Assembly: GCA_903879715.1 (NCBI GenBank)
Contig: CAIRMR010000173.1
Span: forward strand, 27,524 to 91,523
Length of the DNA: 64,000 bases
From: an uncultured Bacteroidales bacterium
Lineage (GTDB): Bacteria; Bacteroidota; Bacteroidia; Bacteroidales; UBA4417
Reading direction: 5' to 3'
Below the pieces are notes generated by a model that saw only the letters and a list, made by a program, of their open reading frames with translations, was not told where the DNA came from and did not search any database. Shown piece by piece: positions 45,337 through 53,680 of the stretch (its first letter is position 1; each line of letters begins with the position of its first letter). A program made the position numbers and the translations under genes.

Positions 45337-45574
45337 CAAAGTTCAAATGCTACGCGTTCAAGGGGTTCAATGCTTCGCGTTCAACTGCTTCGCATTCAAG
45401 GTTCAATGCTTCACGTTCAAAGTTCAATACTTCGACATCGTTTAGTATGAGAGGTTCACTGGTTCAACTGCCACCCCTGCTCGTTAACGTTAAGCCCCTC
45501 CGTGGTTTGGGGTATCTCGTAAACTCAATTCCCAACATCCGACATCCAACATCCGACATCCAACATCCAACATT
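45337..45574. repeat. Tandem word repeats between hydG and the TM1266-type genes
   Basis: 45337-45430 consists of about five imperfect copies of a 19-21-nt unit like GTTCAATGCTTCGCGTTCAA. 45534-45574 consists of about five ACATCC(G/A)A octamers. The repeat runs up to the stop codon of hydG. No gene is seen in this gap. Confidence 0.75.
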
Positions 45575-47009
45575 AAAAATACAAATCCCTTTCTCCTCCT
45601 TTAATCTTTTCAATCCGCTGACGTATCTCGGGTACATTTACTTTTTCATGTGCTTTTTCGAGCTCAAGTAAGTTCTCTTCTATTACTTTGTAGCCTTTTT
45701 CCTTTGTTGCGGCGGGAGCGTAATCTTCGAGGTATTCAGTCAGTGTAAGAATTGCATTGGGAGAACAAAACCTCTTGATAAATCCGGGAACAGAGAATTC
45801 CATAAAATGCTCTCCTGTCCGGCCCAGCCTGTAACAAGCCGTGCAGAAGGATGGCAGGTAGTCGCTTGATAGTAATTCATCAATAATTTCGTTCAACGAA
45901 CGTGAATCATTGATATGAAACTGTTCCCGGTTCAGATTTTGCTCTTCATTCTTATTTTCAGAATAACTGCCGATTTCAAGTTTGGTTCCGCCGTCAATCT
46001 GCGAAACGCCGAAACGCATAACCTCATCCCGAACGGCTGCATTTTCACGGGCAGTCAGAATAAGACCGGTATAAGGCACTGCCAATCTCAAAATGGCTAC
46101 AAGCCTCGTAAATTCAGCATCCGAAACCTTGTATTTTCCATCGAAATTCATAGCCGAGGCTTCCTGTATCCTGGGAAACGAGATAGTATGCGGACCAACA
46201 TTATAACATGCTTCAAGGTGATTTGCATGCCTGACCAGCGACAAAACTTCAAAACGCCAATCGTATAAACCAAATAATGCTCCAATCCCTACATCATCGA
46301 TTCCGGCTTCCTGGGCTCGGTCGAGAGAAGTAAGACGGTATTCGTAATTGCGTTTTTTACCACCAAGGTGATAATGCGTATACACTTCCGGATGATAGGT
46401 TTCCTGGAAAATCTGGTAGGTCCCAATACCCGAATCCTTTACAATTCTGAAACCTTCAATTTCGAGAGGCGCGGCATTTACATTCACCCGGCGAATTTCG
46501 CCATTCCCTTTTCTGACACCGTAAACTACCTTAACGGTATGTGCAATATATTCCGGACCGTAGTCGGGGTGTTCACCATACACCAGGATCAATCTTTTTT
46601 GCCCATTATCTTCAAGTGCCTCAACTTCCTTAACCAGCTCCTTATCATCGAGTGTGCTACGGATAGCATCTTTATTTGTGGAGCGGAAACCGCAATATGA
46701 ACAGTTGTTAACACATTTGTTTCCAATATATAAAGGAGCAAAAAGTACAATCCGGTTGCCATATACCATTTCTTTCAACCTGCGGGCACCGTCTTTAATT
46801 TCTTCAATCAATTCCGGCGTGTCGGCGCTGATAAGAATGGCCGTTTCGGCAAGGGTCAGGCGTTGCTTGCTGAGTGATTTTGCAATCACAACTCGCACGT
46901 CATCAATTGTAGGTTTGGCATTGTTAATGTAATCCCAGATTTCGTCAGCATCAATAAAAGGTTTCATCCTTTGATCGGGAATCTTGCATGTTTCAGGTTG
47001 AAATTTCAT
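45573..47009 (-). CDS. hydG: [FeFe] hydrogenase H-cluster maturase HydG
   Basis: Radical-SAM tyrosine lyase that makes the CO and CN ligands of the hydrogenase H-cluster. The 478-aa protein has the SAM-cluster motif CVNNCSYCGF (CX3CX2C). Its C-terminal auxiliary-cluster region is CTACYRLGRTGEHFM...FCSPNAILT, as in HydG rather than ThiH. The ATG at 47009 (MKFQPETCKIPDQ) is preferred over an upstream start at 47072. A Rex-type operator (47083-47100) and a -33/-7 promoter lie just upstream. HydE and HydF are not in the window and must be encoded elsewhere. Confidence 0.95.
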   Translation of the reverse strand: MKFQPETCKIPDQRMKPFIDADEIWDYINNAKPTIDDVRVVIAKSLSKQRLTLAETAILISADTPELIEEIKDGARRLKEMVYGNRIVLFAPLYIGNKCVNNCSYCGFRSTNKDAIRSTLDDKELVKEVEALEDNGQKRLILVYGEHPDYGPEYIAHTVKVVYGVRKGNGEIRRVNVNAAPLEIEGFRIVKDSGIGTYQIFQETYHPEVYTHYHLGGKKRNYEYRLTSLDRAQEAGIDDVGIGALFGLYDWRFEVLSLVRHANHLEACYNVGPHTISFPRIQEASAMNFDGKYKVSDAEFTRLVAILRLAVPYTGLILTARENAAVRDEVMRFGVSQIDGGTKLEIGSYSENKNEEQNLNREQFHINDSRSLNEIIDELLSSDYLPSFCTACYRLGRTGEHFMEFSVPGFIKRFCSPNAILTLTEYLEDYAPAATKEKGYKVIEENLLELEKAHEKVNVPEIRQRIEKIKGGERDLYF

Positions 47010-47036
47010 TCTAAATTTATTTAATCTATCAAAGTG

Positions 47037-47068
47037 TAAAATTACTATTTTCAGCCTATTTAAGCAAA
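47037..47068 (-). promoter_or_regulatory. Putative hydG promoter
   Basis: On the - strand TTTG (47065-47068) and TAATTTTA (47037-47044, one mismatch to TAnnTTTG) are 20 nt apart, the expected Bacteroidota spacing. The leader would be about 20 nt. Confidence 0.5.
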
Positions 47069-47082
47069 TCAATACCTAAACT

Positions 47083-47100
47083 TTGTGAAAGAATTAACAA
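47083..47100. promoter_or_regulatory. Rex operator candidate upstream of hydG
   Basis: TTGTGAAAGAATTAACAA fits the Rex consensus TTGTnAAnnnnTTnACAA: one half is TTGTGAA and the other TTAACAA. It lies 74 nt upstream of the hydG start, the same distance as the site before hydC. Rex itself is encoded at 49174-49800. Confidence 0.65.
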
Positions 47101-47164
47101 TAAATTATTTCACAGGATGTAAGAGAAAAAGAGACTTATTATGCTTCTAATAATCAGCGATATA

Positions 47165-47947
47165 TCATACTTCAATCTGAAGTCCATCATAGGCAAGATG
47201 CACTCCGGCAGGCAATTTAGGTTCAACCAATTCATACTTGCCTAAAAAATGACTGATATGTGTAAGATAAGCAACTTCGGGTTTCAGTTCTTCTAAAATT
47301 TCAAGCGCTTCGTTTAATGAAAAATGCGAAACATGTCGCGAATTCCGAAGAGCATTAATAACAACCACTTTCGAGCCACGTATTTTATTGAGTTCTTCAG
47401 GCGAAATATAATTGGCATCGGTGATGTAAGTAAAATCTCCGATTCGATAACCCAAAACTTCCATTTCCTGGTGCATAACCTGTATTGGAACAAAACTGAA
47501 TGCGCCTATGTCAAACAGGGAATCAGTAATTGAATGCAGGTTTAATTTGGGAGCGCCTAAGTAACGGCCCGGTAAAAAGATATAAGGGAATTGCTCCTTT
47601 ATAGCGTCAAGAGTAACCTGCGTTCCATAAATATCAATCGACTTATGCAGAATATAATTGAATGCTCTGATATCGTCAAGCCCGGCAATATGGTCGCGGT
47701 GAGCGTGTGTAAATACCACCGCATCAATATCTTCAACTTTATGCTTGAGCATTTGAATCCTGAAATCCGGGCCGCAATCGATTACAATATTTGAGCCGCC
47801 ACGGGTAAGCATGATGGATGAACGATATCGTTTATCACGTGCATCGTCGCTGCTGCATACTTCGCAGTTGCAGGCAACTACCGGAACACCGGTTGATGTT
47901 CCGGTTCCCATAAAGGTAATTTTCAATTTAGCGTTTTCGTCGGGCAC
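47165..47947 (-). CDS. MBL-fold metallohydrolase (PhnP/RNase Z-like)
   Basis: A 260-aa metallo-beta-lactamase-fold hydrolase. It has GTGTSTGVPVVACNCEVC near the front, the metal motif THAHRDH, and later IQVMHQEMEVLGYRIGDFTYITDANY and YLTHIS. The extra CNCEVC zinc-type cysteine pair and the overall layout match the PhnP-like cyclic phosphodiesterase / RNase Z side of the family. Bacteroidota have many such genes, usually annotated only by fold. The substrate is unknown. It lies upstream of hydG on the same strand but behind the hydG promoter, so coregulation is doubtful. Confidence 0.85.
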   Translation of the reverse strand: MPDENAKLKITFMGTGTSTGVPVVACNCEVCSSDDARDKRYRSSIMLTRGGSNIVIDCGPDFRIQMLKHKVEDIDAVVFTHAHRDHIAGLDDIRAFNYILHKSIDIYGTQVTLDAIKEQFPYIFLPGRYLGAPKLNLHSITDSLFDIGAFSFVPIQVMHQEMEVLGYRIGDFTYITDANYISPEELNKIRGSKVVVINALRNSRHVSHFSLNEALEILEELKPEVAYLTHISHFLGKYELVEPKLPAGVHLAYDGLQIEV

Positions 47948-48025
47948 TGGCAGTGTAGTAAATGGTTATTAGTAAATAGAAAATGGTTAATCGTGTTGTT
48001 AGTTAAGATTTGGGAACTTGAGCCC

Positions 48026-48150
48026 TTGAACCTGTCACTGCGAGGAACGAAGCAGGAACCTTTGAATCTTTGAACCTTTGAACTTTTAAACCCTTGAACC
48101 TCAAAACCTTTGAACCTGTCACTGCGAGGAACGAAGCAGGAACCTTTGAA
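48026..48150. repeat. 41-nt direct repeat inside TTTGAACC word repeats
   Basis: An identical 41-nt sequence occurs at 48026-48066 and 48110-48150. Its core is GTCACTGCGAGGAACGAAGC, flanked by TTGAACC. Between the copies are further TTTGAACC/TTTTAAACC words. The core resembles the GTCATTGCGAGGA...GAAGCAATC palindromic intergenic element known from many bacteria. Confidence 0.85.
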
Positions 48151-48161
48151 CTTTTAAACTT

Positions 48162-49109
48162 TCAGTAAATTAACTCTTCCACCTGCGACTTATCTTTCTC
48201 AAGTTGTTTTTTCAGTTCGTCAGTTTCTTTGAATTCCAGTTCCTGTCGAATGTATTTCGCAAAGTAAACAGTTGCATCTTTTCCATCGAGCGATTCATGC
48301 ACATCGAAAGGGAAGATTTCGATTGTAATTTCTTCCTTACACCGGTCTTCATCGTAACGGCTGTTTTTAATGTTGAGTATTCCTTTGAATGATTTCTGTT
48401 CAACATCAATTCGTATAGCATAAACCCCGTCAGGCGGGACAAGTTTGCACTCTTCTTCAATATTAATATAAAGAGTGTTAAGGTTTCTTTTAATCAATTC
48501 ACTACTTCCAGCCGTAAGCCTGCCCATGATCATGTAATGGTGATCGAGGTAGGCATTGGCACGTTGAATACGTCCTTCCTGCAATGATTTACGGATAAGA
48601 GTAGAGCTTACAGTTTCGTTGTGAATATCCTGTTCCGGAATTTCCTCTACATCAAAGTTGTAATATGTACCAAGTTCACGCAGGAAATCAAAATTCCCTT
48701 CCCGGTTGTATCCAAACTGGTGGTTGAATCCTATAACAATTTTGCGTGCGTGTAATTTGGCAACCAGGATATTACGGATAAAATCGATCGATGAAATATG
48801 CGCAAATTCAGGTGTGAACGTAACGATAATCAGGTTTTGCAATCCTGTTTTGCGAAGCAGCTCTATTTTTTCCCGTTGCGAATTAATCAGGAACAGGTCT
48901 TTTCCGGCAGTTTCGGGAAACAAAACTTTACGTGGATGTGGATTGAAAGTTATTAAAACACTTTCGCCATCAATATCCCGGGCAATTTTATTGATACGGT
49001 TTATTATCGCTTTATGGCCCACATGCACGCCATCAAAACTCCCGGTGGTTACCACCGGATTTGGAATTGCTGCAAGATGATCAAAATCGTAAAATATCCG
49101 CATTCCCAT
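48162..49109 (-). CDS. ribF: Bifunctional riboflavin kinase / FMN adenylyltransferase
   Basis: Makes FMN and then FAD from riboflavin. The N-terminal nucleotidyltransferase domain has TTGSFDGVHVGHKAII, HPRKVLFPE and GFNHQFGYNREG. The C-terminal flavokinase domain has YMIMGRLTAGSSELIKRNLNT and ends YFAKYIRQELEF. The 315-aa length is normal. I chose the ATG at 49109; a GTG at 49127 adds six residues. It is 64 nt after rex on the same strand. Flavin supply is relevant to the flavoprotein HydB of the same island, though ribF is a housekeeping gene. Confidence 0.93.
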   Translation of the reverse strand: MGMRIFYDFDHLAAIPNPVVTTGSFDGVHVGHKAIINRINKIARDIDGESVLITFNPHPRKVLFPETAGKDLFLINSQREKIELLRKTGLQNLIIVTFTPEFAHISSIDFIRNILVAKLHARKIVIGFNHQFGYNREGNFDFLRELGTYYNFDVEEIPEQDIHNETVSSTLIRKSLQEGRIQRANAYLDHHYMIMGRLTAGSSELIKRNLNTLYINIEEECKLVPPDGVYAIRIDVEQKSFKGILNIKNSRYDEDRCKEEITIEIFPFDVHESLDGKDATVYFAKYIRQELEFKETDELKKQLEKDKSQVEELIY

Positions 49110-49173
49110 ACTTGAACTTATTGCCACAGAATGACTGTTCTGTTTCCAAAAATAATTTTACATCACTATTGAG

Positions 49174-49800
49174 TTACACTTTCTTTACAAAATATGCCAA
49201 TTTCTCAAGTGATGTAATGATATCATACTCTTCGAGATGCACATTCGATGGCACATTAATAGGCTTTGGTGTGAAGTTGAGTATTCCCTTAATGCCTGCC
49301 ATTACAAGTAGTTCGGCAACATTCGCAGCTTCACTCGCAGGAACTGTTAAAACGGCAATGGTGATATTCTCCTTTTTAATGATTTCCGTAAGCTTGTTAA
49401 AATGATAACACCACACACCGGCATAGGCTTTATCCACTTTTTCAGGATTCAGATCAAAGCCGGCAACTACCGTGAGTTTGGTTCGTTTACCACTGAAATA
49501 CCCAATAATAGCACGACCCAGGTTACCGATTCCGATTACCGCAACTTTTTGTCCTTCCTTGCTGTCAATAATCTTACCAATTATTTCGATAAGTTCTTTA
49601 ACATCATAACCTTGTCTTAGGGTACCAGAATATCCGATTAGCATGATATCGCGCCGCACCTGCACCGAAGTAATATGAAGCAATGCCGCCAGTTCGTGTG
49701 AAAAAATATGATGTTTCCCCGTCGCGTTAGCGATCAGTAGAGCTCGCCTGTACTGACTAAGGCGTTCAACAGTTTTATCCGGAAGTTTTTTTGTTGCCAT
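49174..49800 (-). CDS. rex: Redox-sensing transcriptional repressor Rex
   Basis: Dimeric repressor that binds TTGTnAAnnnnTTnACAA operators when NADH is low and lets go when NADH rises. The 208-aa protein has an N-terminal winged helix (LAALLHITSVQVRRDIMLIG) and a Rossmann NADH domain (KVAVIGIGNLGRAIIGYF). It ends with the domain-swapped helix (YDIITSLEKLAYFVKKV). Two operator-like sites lie in the window, upstream of hydC and hydG. A TTGTTAA half-site lies 7 nt before its own start (49807-49813), so weak self-control is possible. It lies within the run of hydrogenase-linked signalling genes. Confidence 0.95.
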   Translation of the reverse strand: MATKKLPDKTVERLSQYRRALLIANATGKHHIFSHELAALLHITSVQVRRDIMLIGYSGTLRQGYDVKELIEIIGKIIDSKEGQKVAVIGIGNLGRAIIGYFSGKRTKLTVVAGFDLNPEKVDKAYAGVWCYHFNKLTEIIKKENITIAVLTVPASEAANVAELLVMAGIKGILNFTPKPINVPSNVHLEEYDIITSLEKLAYFVKKV

Positions 49801-49834
49801 TTTAGCTTGTTAAGTTTATAATGTGAGTAATTTA

Positions 49835-50980
49835 TTACGAATGACACAGCAAGTTATTTTCAGGTTCAATTAAGGTTACGACAAATGAAGTTCCTTTATC
49901 CGGCTCACTTTGAACATCAATTGAACCCTGGTACATATCAACTATTTTCCTGACAATGGATAACCCTAATCCACTGCCGGTAACTTCACGTGTCTGACTA
50001 CTTTTAATGCGTACGAAATCATCAAAAATCTTTTCTTTATCTTCCTGCTTCAATCCAATGCCGGTATCGGAAACTGTGATCTTAAGTTTGTCTTCTTTTT
50101 TTTCGAGAAAGATATCCACACGTCCTCCGTTTCTGTTGTATTTTACTGCATTCGAAATGAGGTTATTCATGATGATCTCAATTTCGCCCGGATCCGCTTT
50201 CATATCAATGCTTTCGCGGGAATTTATATAAACATCAACATCTTTCTGAATGGCATAAGGTCGGATTGTATCAACTGCCATCTGAACTATTTTCCGAATA
50301 TTAACCGTTTCCAGTTTCTGTGTTGGCTTTCCGGTTTCAATTTTAGTAAGGTCGAGCAAATCAAGAATAAGTTGCCTCATACCTTTAATTCGCTCCATGG
50401 AACGGTCGAGCATTTCATCGTAAGCATCTACACTGTTCCCAAATTGCCGCTCCTTTATCATTTTCATGTAACCATCAATGGCATTAAGTGGTGCTTTGAG
50501 TTCGTGCGACAAAACCGAAAGAAACTGGAACCTGATTTGTTTACCCGTATTATTAAGGGTTTGCGTCATTCGTTTCAAAAAAATCTGCTTGGTGATATTT
50601 TCGACCGAAGCTCGTATTTCCTGAGGAGTAAATGGTTTTGGAATAAAGTCGAATGCGCCGTCCCGGGTAGCTTTTACCGCTAATTCGAGTGATGCATATG
50701 AAGTTATCATAACAACAATAATATCGTAATGTTTGCTTTTTACATATTCAAGAACTTCAACGCCCTGAATATCAGGTAATTTATTGTCAAGCAATAAAAT
50801 TTCAGGCAACTCTCTATCAATTATCTCAATGCCAGACTTCCCGGTTCCGGCTTCAAGTACCTGGAAATCAATTTGCTCATCCATAAAAGGATAATCAACC
50901 TTAAAATTCTGCAGTATACGTTTTGTGCCTTCGCGTATACCCGGTTCGTCGTCAATAATCAGGATTTTATAAGTAGCCAT
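49835..50980 (-). CDS. Receiver-histidine kinase hybrid
   Basis: A 381-aa cytoplasmic signalling protein with no membrane segment. The N-terminal receiver has IIDDEPG, phospho-acceptor in EILLLDNKLP (Asp about 65) and IPKPFT Lys. It is followed by a HisKA domain with the H box LSHELKAPLNAI and a HATPase domain (NNLISNAVKYN, DTGIGL, GSGLGLSIV). Receiver-first hybrids usually take phosphate from another kinase and tune their own kinase output. It starts 3 nt after the 128-aa response regulator and lies downstream of the hydrogenase-like kinase, so the three genes probably form a phosphorelay. Confidence 0.88.
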   Translation of the reverse strand: MATYKILIIDDEPGIREGTKRILQNFKVDYPFMDEQIDFQVLEAGTGKSGIEIIDRELPEILLLDNKLPDIQGVEVLEYVKSKHYDIIVVMITSYASLELAVKATRDGAFDFIPKPFTPQEIRASVENITKQIFLKRMTQTLNNTGKQIRFQFLSVLSHELKAPLNAIDGYMKMIKERQFGNSVDAYDEMLDRSMERIKGMRQLILDLLDLTKIETGKPTQKLETVNIRKIVQMAVDTIRPYAIQKDVDVYINSRESIDMKADPGEIEIIMNNLISNAVKYNRNGGRVDIFLEKKEDKLKITVSDTGIGLKQEDKEKIFDDFVRIKSSQTREVTGSGLGLSIVRKIVDMYQGSIDVQSEPDKGTSFVVTLIEPENNLLCHS

Positions 50981-50983
50981 GTT

Positions 50984-51370
50984 TTAAAGTTTCAGAAGTT
51001 TTTTAATCTCGCGCTGCAGCTGATCGAAGCGGATTCCTTTGTCAAGAAACAAATCAGCATTAATCCACTGTGTGTTTTCGTCGGCATGTACATCGAAAGT
51101 CATACCGGTTTCAGCTGTTACCGCTGTTGCAATGATTACGGGCACATCGGGATATTTCCTTTTAATTTTATAACTCAGGATAAAACCACTGTCGTCACTT
51201 TCCATCATCAGGTCGAGAATGCAAAGATCGGGTTTGATTTCCATAATCACTTTCTCAGCTTCAGCCTGGCTTTCAGCTGTAATTGTTTCGAAACCCATTT
51301 GCTCGACTTTTAAACGCATCTGGAACAAATAATCCATATCGTCGTCAACAATCAGTATTTTCTTTTTCAT
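50984..51370 (-). CDS. Single-domain response regulator
   Basis: A 128-aa stand-alone receiver. It has KKILIVDDDMDYLFQ (acidic pair), the phospho-acceptor LCILDLMMES (Asp about 54), and Thr/Ala at IIATAV. The canonical Lys-Pro loop is unusual: the expected KP pair is replaced by DLFLDKGI. There is no output domain, so it acts as a phosphate shuttle or by protein contact. It is tightly linked (3 nt) to the receiver-kinase hybrid and is 160 nt downstream of the hydrogenase-like kinase gene. Confidence 0.88.
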   Translation of the reverse strand: MKKKILIVDDDMDYLFQMRLKVEQMGFETITAESQAEAEKVIMEIKPDLCILDLMMESDDSGFILSYKIKRKYPDVPVIIATAVTAETGMTFDVHADENTQWINADLFLDKGIRFDQLQREIKKLLKL

Positions 51371-51416
51371 TTACACTTATTTTATTTAATCAATCACTCT
51401 CAAAAATCAATGTCTC

Positions 51417-51440
51417 AGAGACGCGAGGCATCGCGTCTCT
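51417..51440. repeat. Perfect palindrome AGAGACGCGA-GGCA-TCGCGTCTCT
   Basis: A 10-bp perfect stem with a 4-nt loop in the 160-nt gap between the hydrogenase-like kinase and the response regulator. GC-rich, with no T-run. It resembles the GAGACGCGAT..ATCGCGTCTC palindromes that are common in intergenic DNA of many bacteria. Confidence 0.8.
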
Positions 51441-51530
51441 ACAGCGCAAAATTTCATTCTTATTTTACCAATTCATTATTTCCTATTTTCAATCCACCGT
51501 ATTCGTTTAACTATTTTCTATTAACTATTT

Positions 51531-53555
51531 CTATACCAACCTATTCCTGGGAATGGTAATCGTAAAAGTGGTTCCAGTCGGGCCTTCAGCTGGGTACACA
51601 TTCGATTTTACTGTTACATCACCTTTATGCATTTTAACAATTCCGTAAATAATCGGCAAACCGAGCCCTGTACCTTTTCCAAGCCCTTTGGTTGTAAAGA
51701 AAGGAGTGAATAACTTATCCATGTTTTCAGGAGGTATACCAGTTCCGCTATCCGTTATACTCATTGTAAACTGATCCTGAGAATCTGATAAATCGAAAAT
51801 TATTTCACCTTTCTCAGGCATTGCTTCGACCGCGTTTTTCAGAAGGTTGGTAAATACCTGTATCATTTGGTCGTAATCGAGATTAACTTTCGGATCAGTC
51901 ACTTTTATGTTCAACCTTACATTGATGCCATCAGGAATTATAACTGAGTCAATGCTATGCCTTGCCAGTTTCACAACATCCGTTTCCGTAATGTTGACCT
52001 GGTTTTTCCGGGCAAAATTTAACAGACCCCCAACTATTTTTCTACATCGGTCAGCCTGTTCAACTATCAGATCTATATCCTGAAGCATTGGACTATCGGA
52101 CGGCAATTCCTCTTTTAGAATGTTGCTATACATAGTAATCACACCCAGTGGATTATTAAGTTCGTGAGCAATGCCAGCTGAAAGCTGACCCATTCCGGCA
52201 AGTTTTTCCGAGTGCCGAAGCGCTTCCTGTACATTAGCAAGTTTCTCTTTCGAGATATTGAGCTCACGTATGTATTTGTGCAGCTTCTCAATGGAATAGG
52301 GCAGACACATCTCTGTTTCGGCCAGCCCATTGATAATTGCAATGGCATGTTCTTCACAAGAATCATAACCACAGGCACCGCAATTCAGGTGATCCTGCCG
52401 GCTATATTTACCCATCTTGTATAAAATATCCTTAATCTGCTCGTTTGGCGGACGAACAGACGTCATATCTCTGGGCTCAAAAGTTCTTGAAAAATCCAGT
52501 GTTGAAAATTCTTCAAGGTGCGCCTGCCATTCCTCTTTATCCAAAACCGCCATTTTCCGGTTGGCATAATCAATAATCCGCGCTTTTTTTGCAAAACGCA
52601 TCCCGGTAGGTGATGTATTGGGATAGGGTGTCATCCCCGGACCAAGGATACAGCCTTCGCAGCAGAGTAAGTGCAGGTGATGTCCTTCCAGGTTGCCTTG
52701 CGCAAATTCCCGCAACGCGTCCTGAAAATTTGCCCTGCCTCCGGCAACCAGCACATTTTCACTCAAGATATCTTCATTTACCTCCATGGTATTAAGTAAC
52801 CCATGGCTTAACGGAAAAATTGCTCCACGTCCACCCAAAGGAGGATCAAATTCAACAGGAACAATCTTTGATGGATTAACTCGCGCATTTTCCATCATTT
52901 CGCGTAACTCGCGAAAAGTAAGAACGGCATCAATTTCCTCTGATTCTGCCTTTTTTGCCAGGCATGGCCCAATAAAAACGAGCTTGGAATCTTGTCCGTA
53001 CCTTTTACGCACAACCCTTGCCATGGCTACCATTGGGGAAACAACAGTAGCTAATTTATTTGTCAGTTCAGGCTCGTACCGCTCAATATAGGCCACAATT
53101 GCCGGGCAGTCGGAAGATATTGCTGGCATTTCGAGGTTGAGTTGTTCCTTATAATACCGGGCAACCAGATCGGCACCGAATGAAACTTCGGTAACATGAC
53201 TAAATCCGAATGACTTTATTATGCCGACAAGTGTTTTATGATCTTCAAAATCATAGAATTCGGCCGGAAAACTGGGAGCTACCAAGGCAATAACTTTTGG
53301 ATAAGTGGAGATGAGCTTTTTTACCTGTTCAATCTCTTTATAAAAGATTTTAGCCTCCTGGCTACAAACTTTTATGCAATTTCCGCAAGCAATACATCTT
53401 GAAGTGATAACTTCAGCCTGGCCTCCTGCAATTCGAATTGCTTTTGCCGGGCACTCGCGCACACAAGTATAGCAAACCCTGCATCTTTCCTTAATGGTAA
53501 AGACCAGCTTTTTATCAGTTTCCTGATTTGATGAAGATGATAAGCCAGCATTCAT
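51531..53555 (-). CDS. [FeFe]-hydrogenase-like sensor fused to a histidine kinase
   Basis: A 674-aa cytoplasmic protein. Domains in order: two [4Fe-4S] ferredoxin motifs (C25VCYTCVREC and CIACGNCIKVC); an H-cluster-type domain (about 80-350); a Fes-type [4Fe-4S] motif (NCGACGYDSCEEHA...C, about 390-425); a short coiled coil; and a histidine kinase with H box AGIAHELNNPLG (about 465) and ATPase motifs NAVEAMP, DSGTGIP and GTGLGLPI. The hydrogenase motifs are altered: L1 is SDCPAI rather than SCCPAW, L2 is GPCLAKKAE, and L3 is CCEGCILGPG rather than CEGGC. So it probably binds an H-cluster or a related iron-sulfur site and senses H2, CO or redox state rather than turning over H2 fast. The two regulators downstream are likely targets. 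Confidence 0.88.
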   Translation of the reverse strand: MNAGLSSSSNQETDKKLVFTIKERCRVCYTCVRECPAKAIRIAGGQAEVITSRCIACGNCIKVCSQEAKIFYKEIEQVKKLISTYPKVIALVAPSFPAEFYDFEDHKTLVGIIKSFGFSHVTEVSFGADLVARYYKEQLNLEMPAISSDCPAIVAYIERYEPELTNKLATVVSPMVAMARVVRKRYGQDSKLVFIGPCLAKKAESEEIDAVLTFRELREMMENARVNPSKIVPVEFDPPLGGRGAIFPLSHGLLNTMEVNEDILSENVLVAGGRANFQDALREFAQGNLEGHHLHLLCCEGCILGPGMTPYPNTSPTGMRFAKKARIIDYANRKMAVLDKEEWQAHLEEFSTLDFSRTFEPRDMTSVRPPNEQIKDILYKMGKYSRQDHLNCGACGYDSCEEHAIAIINGLAETEMCLPYSIEKLHKYIRELNISKEKLANVQEALRHSEKLAGMGQLSAGIAHELNNPLGVITMYSNILKEELPSDSPMLQDIDLIVEQADRCRKIVGGLLNFARKNQVNITETDVVKLARHSIDSVIIPDGINVRLNIKVTDPKVNLDYDQMIQVFTNLLKNAVEAMPEKGEIIFDLSDSQDQFTMSITDSGTGIPPENMDKLFTPFFTTKGLGKGTGLGLPIIYGIVKMHKGDVTVKSNVYPAEGPTGTTFTITIPRNRLV

Positions 53556-53563
53556 TGTTATGA

Positions 53564-53617
53564 GGGGTTGGGTTTTAGGTATTGGGGGTTGGGTTTTAGG
53601 TATTGGGGGTTGGGGGA
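53564..53617 (+). repeat. G-rich direct repeat, possible G-quadruplex
   Basis: About three copies of a unit like GGGGTTGGGTTTTAGGTATT end in GGGGGTTGGGGG, giving six or more runs of three to five G on the + strand. It lies directly before the start codon of the hydrogenase-like kinase, on its template strand. Confidence 0.7.
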
Positions 53618-53680
53618 CAAATTTCCAGGGCTTGAGTTTTCAATAAGTCATTGATGATTAGCTATTTTCTATTTTTTGAT

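Noticed and set aside
47084..47114. Longer palindrome GTGAAA...TTTCAC as a CRP-type site
   Set aside because: Arms are 17 nt apart, too far for a CRP/FNR site; the 18-nt Rex-type match inside it fits better and is mirrored at hydC.
49807..49813. TTGTTAA before rex as a full Rex autoregulatory site
   Set aside because: Only one half-site is present; the other half matches at too few positions.
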